DNA of 64,000 nucleotides from Tubulanus polymorphus (lineage: Eukaryota; Nemertea; Palaeonemertea; Tubulaniformes; Tubulanidae), in NCBI RefSeq assembly GCF_964204645.1, contig NC_134028.1:4314501-4378500 (forward strand), written 5' to 3'. Under the pieces are notes generated by a model. It did not search any database, was not told the origin of the DNA, and saw only the letters and a program-made list of their open reading frames with translations. This document shows positions 11,095 to 21,200 of this stretch, in pieces; position 1 is the stretch's first letter; every line of letters starts with the position of its first letter. Made by a program: the position numbers and the translations under genes.

Positions 11095-11165
11095 GAGGGT
11101 TAGTTTTATTCAACGTTTCGACTATAAACCAATAGTCATCTTCGCGAATACTGAGGTACAACAGA
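11095..11165 (-). repeat. Hammerhead-like dispersed repeat, degenerate
   Basis: On the minus strand the order is GCGAAGATGACTATTGG, then TATAGTC, then GAAACGTTGAATAAA. GACTAT and ATAGTC pair as a 6-bp hairpin followed by GAAAC, as in hammerhead helix II plus the GAAA core. The upstream core is GCGAAGA instead of CTGATGA, so it should not cleave. The same family occurs at 26076-26243. Such motifs are known from Penelope-like retroelements and retrozymes; assignment here is by pattern only. Confidence 0.5.
11105..11110 (-). terminator. Possible poly(A) signal of the GRL101-like receptor
   Basis: AATAAA on the minus strand, about 145 bp past the receptor's stop codon and the nearest canonical signal downstream. 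It is part of the hammerhead-like repeat, so the gene may use a repeat-derived 3' end. Confidence 0.4.
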
Positions 11166-11253
11166 AATTGTGAAAAATATATGCGATCCAGAAGAAAGAG
11201 ACTAATTAAGCTACCAGCTCGAGGAAACATGTTCGCATCTGAAAAATGACCCT

Positions 11254-14200
11254 TTACTTTTCTTGATGTCGAAGTCCAGAAGATTTTACTGATCTATTTG
11301 GTTGTCGTTTTCTGTGTTTATTTCGAATTTGAATGGATTTCATATCGATTGTTAGAATGGTGTAAAGAAGTGGGTTCAGAGTTGAGTTTATCGGTAAGAA
11401 AAGCACGGCCAGCCAAGCAGCAACCTGGTTCGGTATCTCGACTAAAAATATAGCGCAAAATTGAACAATTATTAGCGGCAACCAGCAAAATAAGTTAGAC
11501 AAATTTATGACCAAACTGCGTCGAGCTAGAACGAGTTCTGTAGGATCAGCTCTACCCGAACCGGACCTGCTTCCAGATACGTACTTGTATATCTGCATGT
11601 ACGACATCATTATCAGAGTGAGGATGATCGCGTTTAATACAGCGAATATAGCGAACGAATATTGCCAGCCATTGACATCTACAGATATAAGATTCATAGG
11701 TAAACAGACACCTGTGTTACCGTAAAAATCATCACCAAAATAAGACGAACGAGATAGCGGCAGAAAGGCAATCAAACTCAGGATTATCCAACATAAACAA
11801 GATAGAATCGAAATACTTGTTGAGGATACGAGCGAGTTGCCAGAAAATGGATCAAGGATATTTGAATATCTGAAACGCGTGAGCAGAAGGAGAAATGTTA
11901 AAGAGCCTTCACAAGATATCGTCACCACAATTCCGGCTAAACTACATAATGAACTACGAGTCCAAGTTTCAGAATTCATAAAATATACACCTTTATACAC
12001 GTAATCAGTTGCAGCGATCAGAAACAGATAAACAGACATCAGGAAATCACAAAGCGCGATATTAATGATGAGGATATCTGACGATCTATTTTGCGTTTCT
12101 GATGATGCTCGAATCGACCTAAAACGAAATAAGATAACATTAATATTGGAAACGAATGAAAAACAAGCGATGATCCAGATGACTGCTCTGAGAACAGTGT
12201 TATCAATGAGGTCTGAGCACGATGAAAATTGATCAGGATCCGGGAGACACCGGTCAATGTTGGGTACCATGCAGCAGAATTTATACGCGTCCGAAGCGAG
12301 AAAATATAACGATGTCAGATTATCGAAGATATTATTTTCCACAGAAATTATCCGAGAGTTGTTGGTAAAATCTAAAACTCCCAGAGACCTTAACCCAGAA
12401 AACGCGTATCTGGATATTGAATTGATCGCGTTACTGCTGACATTTAGATGTTTCAGCGCTGGTAAACCTCGGAATACGTTACGAGTAAGAACTGAAATGA
12501 AGAGACCGTGGAGATCGATAATCGGAAGTGATGTCAAACCATTGAAGCTACCATCGTTCAAATATCTCAGCGGATTTCCAGTGAGTAAAAGTTGTTTTAA
12601 ATTGTTTAAACCAGTGAATGTATTAGCTGGTAGTGAAACTAGGCGATTATACGACAGATCTAATGTATTTAGATTGCGTAGATTAGAAAACGCGTGGGAG
12701 ACAATGCCAGATAGATCATTGCGGGATATATTCAATATAAAAAGGTATAGAAAAGAGGAAAATGTCGATACATTAAATGAAACTCGGTTATTCGATAAAA
12801 TCAAAACTCGAGTCGACGCGGCAAAAATTCCAAAAATATCTGATAGAAAAGCATTTTTACAATCAATGAAACGACCTTGACATTTACAATATCTAGGACA
12901 CGTGACATCACAGTAAGCCTCGTCGTCCGAATTATGTTTACAGTTAACGACGCCATCGCAAACTTCCGACTGAGGTATACATCTATGTTCATCACCGCAT
13001 TTAAACATCCCTGGACACGAAAACGTTTCACAATTAAGTTCATCTTCTGAATGAGGACAATCTGATCGACCATCGCACACGTGTCTAATCGGTATACAGT
13101 AAGACGATGGACACTTCACTGTACCAACTGGACATTCAAACTCACTACAATGCAGTAAATGTTCGAGTCTTCTACAAACAGGAAAACCTGTCGACCTTCT
13201 TTCTAAAATACACCTATCTCTTCTCGCATAACAATGAGGAGAACTAAATGAACATCTTTGTTTATCTGATTCTGTACAGAGTGAAGTGAAATTGGCCGTG
13301 CAGTAGTTCTCTGTAGTGCATTGAACTTGTGGTTTAATTGTTATGTTGGTTGTTACTATTTCATCGTCTTCGAGGTCCCCACCACAATCTACAACGCCAT
13401 CCCGATACAACAGAGAACTGATACAATTGCCATTTACACACGAAAACCCGTTACATTTGTCTGAAGAGCAGCCGATCTCATCGGATTTATCTTCACAATC
13501 TACCAGTCCATCACACCGTTTGTATTTACCCATACATTGTCCATTGTTACAGGTAAACTGTTCAGATGAACATATATCATGATAGCACGAGTCCTCATCA
13601 GATCCGTCAGCGCAATCTCGTACAAAATCACATAACTTACTGACTGATATAACTCGTCCATCTAAACACTGGAACTGACTCAGTAAGTTAGAACCCGAAC
13701 AATCCAGTTCATCTTCACCGTGTTGACAGTCGTTTCTGGCATCACATACGCGATGGTCGCTGATACATCTTTGATCGTTGCATTGAAACTGCCACGATTT
13801 ACAACCGCTTACAGAGACTAACTCGTCACTTGTTACATTGTTGGAACATAGCACGGAATGCGCTTTATCTGTGACATTATTAAACGTCGTCACTGACCAT
13901 TTCACTGTTTTGGTATATGTTATCCAATCTTTAATTACAACTGGTTTTATTGCCACAGTTCTTCCGATTGTATCATGTGACAGTATAGCTCCATATTGAT
14001 ACTGATAATCGAAAACATTTATCCAATGCTGAACCGCAATATTAGATGTTATTATACCTATGTCACCGCCGATTTTAAGACACATTTCTCTGGCTGCCTG
14101 GATTGTGAGACTTTCAGTTTGGAGCGTTTGCCAGGCTGTAAGTATCTGATAGCAACGCGTTTCAATATGGACCCACCCTCTTAGACACGTGGAATTAAAT

Positions 14201-17200
14201 TGTTCAAAGTTGTTCCGTGCTATTTCAGTTGTATCGTTTTGTGAAGATGTATTAAAGTCGTTTCTTTCTGTTTCACAAATGAATGTTGCATGCGTTTGTA
14301 TGAGTTGACACGGGAATCGAACCCAGTTCGCTGATCCTCGTGGATTATTCAGTATCATCGCCGTACACGGCATATTGACGTCAGTTATTGGTTGTTTCTT
14401 TAACGGAGATATCAATCCTAGAATAACTTCTGGTATTGTGTCATTAACAGCGGGTGTGAACCATTCCGTGTAACTTAACGGGTTTCCATCAGACCACGAG
14501 TAATAACCACTGGACTCCTAAAAAAGTAATTTTAAAACATATCCGTTTTCTTCTATTTCTACTTCTTTCGAATCTCTTTTTGGAATAACTCTGCATCACG
14601 CAGTAAGAAAATTTATCATGATTTATCAAAATTTATCAAAATCATGATTTATCATGATTTTTCAAATTTCTATGAGATCGTTCATAAAACAGATATTTTA
14701 CCTGCCATTTCAATCCAATCATCACAATCAGTGCCACCTGCGAATACGCCTTGTGAAGCAATTTTGTAGCGAACAGCTTTTTCACGGCCCTCATTTCACC
14801 TTCAGAGTTGATACTGAGAAGATGTCCTCCATGTTTCTGTTGACAGTAAATTTCAGCGTTTTCCCAATTCAGACGTTCATGTTTGACATATTTAATGCAC
14901 GAGACACCAGAATCCAGAAAATCTGATCGGCAGCCATTAATTCGATGTTTCAGTAAAGGCGATTGTTCTAAAGTGTATTGAATTTGAAATATCGGACTAT
15001 AGGTTGACAGCTCAAAATGCACGTCATACCCGAGTAGACTGTGCAATACAAGTCCTGGTACCGCGTTATTTTCACATATTCTTGTTGTGTGACGGGTTTC
15101 CGTAAACTCGGAAAATAAACTATCGGGATTACGAAATATTTTGATGATTTGTGTAAGCAATATAAATTCTCTTATGCGGTAACTGATAGATTTAGAGCAT
15201 GATGTTTGTCCGATGGATTTAAACAGGAATCTGATGTAATGATTAATATTTTTGTCAGTAGAAAAAGAAAAGGCATAGAAGAATTTTGTTTCAGAATAGC
15301 CAGGAAATCCCGGGAAGTCGGGCGACTGCACGAGTCCGCAATAATCTACCTCGTTACTTGTGCTTCCACCTTCAAAACCTGGATTTTTTCGAAGTTTTCG
15401 TTTTAATTTCTGACATTTACGCCGTAATACAATTATTAGTGATGACCTCCAGAATTCATATTTAGTGTGCAATAATTTCACATGGTTTAATACGAGACTG
15501 GTATTTAGCACGTGACTATTGAGACTTATCGCTGAACAGAGATTCATAGCTCCGCGATAACAACCGTCAATTTGATATTCGTATTTTGATAATATATCTA
15601 TATTTTCTATCGGTAGACGTCGATTTTCAGGTGTAATCACTAGACAATGTGACGTCATTGTGATCTGACGTTCACCCGCCCGTAGAACATACCCGTCGCA
15701 GTCAGTTGGAAATAGGTTGAGGGCGCCAGTCAATAGTTTATCATCCCAGTTGTAAGCGTACGTTACTACAGTAACCGGTCCTCCTGATGTAATCAGACTG
15801 GCGACGTTACGACTGTATCTATAACCAGGACAATACGGACCATAGCGTCTAGCTGTAAAATTACCACCATCATATATATAAAATCCAGCTCTCTCGCACG
15901 TCTCTGATAAGACTGTAAATGATAATTTATTTTCATAGATGTCGACTCTCGAGCTGAGTGGAAGTCTAACGATACGATAAGAAAACCTCCGTTTCGAGTA
16001 TCTGGGGGACAGATAATAATGCGATATTGAACGTCCATTTGATACCTACAATGATACAAACATGAAATCGATCATCAGTATAAATCGATGTATTATGCCT
16101 AACTTTCCACTACCATTTTACCGCAATATACAGCGACTTCGCAGTTGAAGGGTTAATGATTTATGTTAGTTTTTATTGACAAATTACGATTTATATATAT
16201 TGTGCATATTAGTTCATCGCTGTAAAAACAAACTCAATACAGTAAATTCATGGCTTTTTTAATTTGCCATTTACTCACTTTTCTATTTTCAACTTTGAAG
16301 TCTGTTTTCTTCATTGATTCTATTTTGTACTCAACCATGTTTGAATTCCGGAACGATTTTCCGACGGAATTCTCTAATAACAGTAAACACAATGTCACGA
16401 AAAATCCGTCAGATTTTGCACTTAAAAATTCGAGATGGTTTTTACTGAGTAAAATATCAGTTCCGACAATCGCCAGTCCTTCCTGTTTATAAACACCGAT
16501 GACGTCACCGGAAGCGATCAGATCACGGGTCCAGTTGAAGACGATGTATTGCAGTATATCAGCTGTGATAGACCAGCAGTATAAGCGTTTAGACTGAGTT
16601 ATTACGTGCGGCCTATCACCAGGAAGGAGAACTCCGGATTTGTTTTTATAGATCGGAATCGATGGATTAGAAATATTCCAATCTGATATTCTATACAGTT
16701 TTACAAATAGATTTGTTTTGAGTATTGATCCGGCCTGTTTCATTGAAAAAGTGAGAATAGCTTCGTTAGTTTTCGTGTAAACGGAGGTGGGCGGATGTCC
16801 GGTTTGTTCTTGTATATTCATTAAAGGTTCACTTGTGTTCCAAACGTCATAAATCCGAAAAGCCACATGTAAACCTGGTTGTCTTGATCTTAAGTCAACT
16901 TTCTCGAAAGTCAAATTCATGCCAAAACCCTTTGGTATTCCGGACCACTCTAGCCAGAGAAGGCGACAACTTGACATGTAGATAGCGAATTTGTAACCAG
17001 TTTTCAAATGTTTTAATTGTGTTATTGTCTTTGAGTAACAGTCGTGAAATGTTCTCAGGCGATCGCGTTCTTCCTCAAAATGATAAGATACATAGATTCG
17101 ACTTCCTTTTACAACATTTACATCACTGTTAAACGTCAACGATAATGAATTGCTGCGGTAAATATCTAATTGTTTTCCATCGCCGCACAGTAAGTTATCA

Positions 17201-17505
17201 GAATCACTGATGTGAACGTAGTTATCTCTACAGAATAATGACGGCTCGATGTCGTAGTAAACTTGGATGTGAAAGGTACCCGGTAAAGAGCTGTTGATGA
17301 ACCAATGACATTCAACATCGCGCGTAAACGAAGGATAATTCGGTGAAAAGATGTAACCAGACGTAGAATCGAGTGAAAACCACGTATTGTTACACCGTGT
17401 ACTGACAGTTACAGACGGTTGATCGGTAGAGATCCAATCAGTCGTCTGAACCGACGACAGTTTCATTGGAAGAATGAGCAATAACGTTAATAGACAACGT
17501 ATCAT
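11254..17505 (-). CDS. GRL101-like 7TM receptor with CUB, C-type lectin, LDLa and LRR ectodomain
   Basis: Three coding exons, 17505-16279, 16045-14702 and 14517-11254, join in phase 0 (GTGAGT and GTAAAA donors, TTGTAG and TTTTAG acceptors) to give about 1,944 aa. I start at the second ATG because it opens directly on a signal peptide (MIRCLLTLLLILP); an upstream in-frame ATG lies at 17556. Order: CUB (about 45-165); further CUB-like segments to about 740; C-type lectin domain split by intron 2 (about 800-940); a second lectin-like domain (about 965-1085); six LDLa repeats, some lacking the full acidic SDE box (about 1096-1395); a cysteine-flanked LRR block of about six repeats (about 1397-1625); a rhodopsin-like 7TM (about 1640-1920). 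TM6 has CWLP, TM7 has NPLLY, and the DRY site reads TRF. The closest known form is the snail receptor GRL101, related to relaxin-type LGRs. Ligand and G protein cannot be read from sequence. Confidence 0.9.
14609..14661. repeat. Short TTTATCA-rich repeat in receptor intron 2
   Basis: Overlapping copies of TTTATCATGATTTATCA and TTTATCAAAA, close to the 3' end of receptor exon 2. Confidence 0.7.
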
Positions 17506-18006
17506 GTTGGCGTTCTCGGTCAGTCCATGGACTAGTCTATCTAATCTAATGTACATGTTTATAACAGTTTGACCCTAACCACTGCGATTAGATAGCGAGT
17601 AGAGGAAGACTTTTCAGATTTCATGATGCCGCGAGCAATGTATCGACCATCCGTTGAGTTCAGACTACACGGCGCTCATTAAAATGTAATTCAATAATCT
17701 ACGAAACTGCATTGATGATTAACGAGATTTAAACGAAATGTTAAAAAGATTTAATGCGATATTTGATGCTGAGTCAGATTTAATACGCTTGCGGTGTAGA
17801 AGGTCTAGAAATGCATACTACATTCGTCTCCTCTACTCGATCCGTGACCCAAAACTGACCAGGCAGAACTTGCGTCTCACGTAGAAATGCAAGCTCTGAA
17901 ATCATCAACGGTAGTTCAGATAATTTGCGGAATAATCAAAATAACAAGATTAAGTCTAATGAAAGAAAATGAAGCTGGATGTATCAAAAATATGTGCACA
18001 ACTCTT
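17506..18006. other. Receptor 5' flank / protease 3' flank
   Basis: The gap between the protease poly(A) signal and the receptor start holds no other gene. The promoter of the receptor must lie here or in the protease 3' end. I could not identify a convincing TATA box or initiator. Confidence 0.6.
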
Positions 18007-18012
18007 TTTATT
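18007..18012 (-). terminator. Poly(A) signal of the CUB/LDLa/trypsin gene
   Basis: Minus-strand AATAAA in ATATAATAAAAAG, about 235 bp after the TAA at 18247. Nothing else competes nearby. Confidence 0.6.
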
Positions 18013-18246
18013 ATATGAAAGGGCAAAATTCATAAAATTAACACCGCCATCATAATAGCGTCTAGAATCAATTAAAACAATTTAATAGAGCACAGAAAAA
18101 GGGTCTAGAGACTTTTCATGAACTTTCAACAAACTCATTATTTTATGAATGAACATCGTCATAGAATGAAAATAAGATCGGAAATTCATCGATTCGTCTA
18201 AAAGAAAAATAATACTGTTTTTTCGATCGTTCAGATCATGGTCGCA

Positions 18247-21200
18247 TTAATGGCGTAAATAGGAAGTTATCCAGTTCAGATGATACGTAACTCTAGCGAA
18301 AACACTCGGGTGTCGTGGAGCTAGGCAGCCTTTCGGGCCGAAACTGACCACACCGACCTGCACGTAACGCTTCGTATCTGACCTATAGTAAACTAATGGT
18401 CCACCAGAATCACCCTGCAACAGAATGCAATACCATATAAAATGGATTGAATTAATATTCATGAAGTATAAGTTATTTTGTACGATTATGTATTTACCGA
18501 GCAAGCTGCTTTGCCTTCAGCCTCATAACCGGCGCAAAGCATGTCATTCTTTATAAACCCGTTATACCAGGACGGTCCGTTACATTTCTGATTGTTGATG
18601 TACTGCAGTTTCACCTGGTTCAACACTGTCCGATCACCCGTTCCTAAAATAAAAGAGTGCATAAACAAATACGAAAATGATTGTAATGTCGTGTAAAATT
18701 TCAATCCACGTTTGTGGCCAATGTACGGAGCCCCGGAGGACACGGTGAAAATCTTTTTCGAAATAATTTTTTCGTTCGAACGAAAAAATAAATTATTTTT
18801 CACCGTGTCACCTCCGGAGCTCCGTATATACCGATGAGTTCAAACGTAATGAAATATAGCATTTAGCTATTACCTTTCGTATTACCCCAACCAGACAGGG
18901 CTAGATCTGCTCCTGTTGGTAAGGCAAATGGTGGTGGTGCTAATGCAGACGCTGGTCTAGGGGGCAAACATACTGGTATTATAGCAGGGGTGAAGGTCAC
19001 CGGTGCTGAAAGACGTAACATGGCTACATCATTCTCGATCGTATCACCCTTGTAACTCGGATGGCGAAAAATTCGTTGAACTCCGACGGTTATTCCAGAC
19101 GCTTCAGCTACGGTTAATCGATGCCTTCCGAGTAGAACCTTAAAGTTCTGTGGTAGGTGCTCGCTGCAAGAAAAATGTGTCAATTGATCTGAAAATACCA
19201 GCGTAACCATTATCTCTCTTCAAAGCCATGTCTTTGTGCTTTCATTCTTGAGATCAAAACGTAGGGCTAAACATTTTATTGGATTTAATCGTCAAGGCAG
19301 ACGATACTCACTTGCCGACGACACAATGAGCTGCAGTCAGCACCCAACGGTTGTTCAGTAAACTCCCTCCACAAACTAAAGCCTGGTTCCTGAAGAGTAA
19401 ACCCGCTTGCCACGGAAAACTATGCGGTTTCGCTTCACGCCCTCCAACTATTCGAGTTTCTAACGGTTTTACGAACGGCTTACCGCATTCTGTGTGATAC
19501 ATGCAAGAAATTAAACGATAGTGAAATACCCGATATTTAAACGTTTTTCTTTAAGGCAATTCATCGTATACTTACGTATATGGGAACACGCATGAAGGTC
19601 ATCTCTTCCTGGGCAATGGGCTGATCCTTTGCACAAGCTCGTAAATGGAACGCATGTGGCTTGGTTGCGACAAAGATAAGTATCACCGGAACAAAACTCT
19701 ATTGCTGAAACTATGAGAACCATATTCCATTAAATCGTTATATAGTTTATTCATTTTCCCTTTCAGAGAAATCTCCATAATTATTCATACCTTGTTTGAA
19801 TGCAATCTTAAAACCGGTTTTACGGATATTGCGATCGGTGATAAATTTGACGAGCATTTCGGATTGAGTCGAAGCCACCGTGATGACTGGGTTTTCATTA
19901 CCACAGAATTTTCCAAGTTCAGGACGAGACGGTATCATATCTACCAGTGATAACAAATCGTAAGGACAATCGGTACCGGTTCCAGCTTCTAGGTCCATCG
20001 ATAAAAATTTCATTTCTATCACCTAAAATGATATATAGATTTTTGTATAACAGTATTGAATGGGTATATTAACAATTGCTTGACTTGGATGATTCTAATT
20101 CTTGCCTTTCCCGGTGCTGCTCTTAATAACCAGCTACATTGTAATCCCCCGGCATACAGCGAGCTCCCATCATAACCAGGGGAACTCAGTTGCTGATAGG
20201 TGTCTACAGCTGTCAAAACTAGGGGACCATTAGCGCATGCGTCCGGTGTTGATGTAGGTGTCACTGTCGTTAAACCACCTCCGATTTGCAGCGGAACTAT
20301 GAAATTGAAAGGTTACGTAATTGATAGATATCGCCGCAAGGAAAAGCGACTTGCTAAAAGACGATTTGGCACAACAGTACCTGCTCCTGACACCTGACTT
20401 ATCCAAGAAACGTGGTCTGAAATACTGGAATAAACGCCGGGTCTACGAGCGTCAGCGCAGTTAGTCCCCCAGCTTACCACACCTATCAGTACAAATCGAT
20501 CCATTTCTTCGATATATTGGACCAAAGGTCCACCGGAATCACCCTGAAATAGACGTTGGATCTTCAATAAAAGTGTCCTGGTTTAAAAAATCGTTACCAT
20601 CTTATTTCTGAATAACAGGGTGATTTTACCTGGCAGGAGTCTTTCTGTCCCCACTCGTACCCAGCGCATAACATGTCGGATGTAATTCTACCGTCATACC
20701 ACAATTCACCATTGCACGTAGTATGGTTGATGAATGGTACCTCTACCTGGTTCAGAACGTTACTACTTCCTGAATCTACCATATACATATAAAACAACCT
20801 AGTTACTAAGATATACGATGCTCAACCCTTTCAGTGCTGACTTATTAATACCCTATAGTGCTGGAGAAAATTTGAAAATTTTAAAAAATTCCACCCTAGT
20901 GTGTTGAACAATGGGAATACCACTATAGTGCGTCTACACCGCAGTGCGGTGTATCGTTAGTTACTTGTATTTCACTATGTTTGACACTTTCTGCCATTTA
21001 TCAATAGAGATAATTGCAAATTACTAATTACATCAATACACCGCAGTGCGGTGTACTAGCAAAAATCCATCACTGATTTATACACCGCACTGCGGTGTAG
21101 ACACACTGTAAGATACTATATGAATATCTAACAGAATACAAATCTTCTTACTCTGTGTGTCACCCCATCCTACAGTTATGAGACTGGTGCCGGTGGATAA

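Noticed and set aside
12257-12880. Plus-strand 207-aa frame
   Set aside because: Antisense shadow of the LRR region of the receptor. No independent signals.
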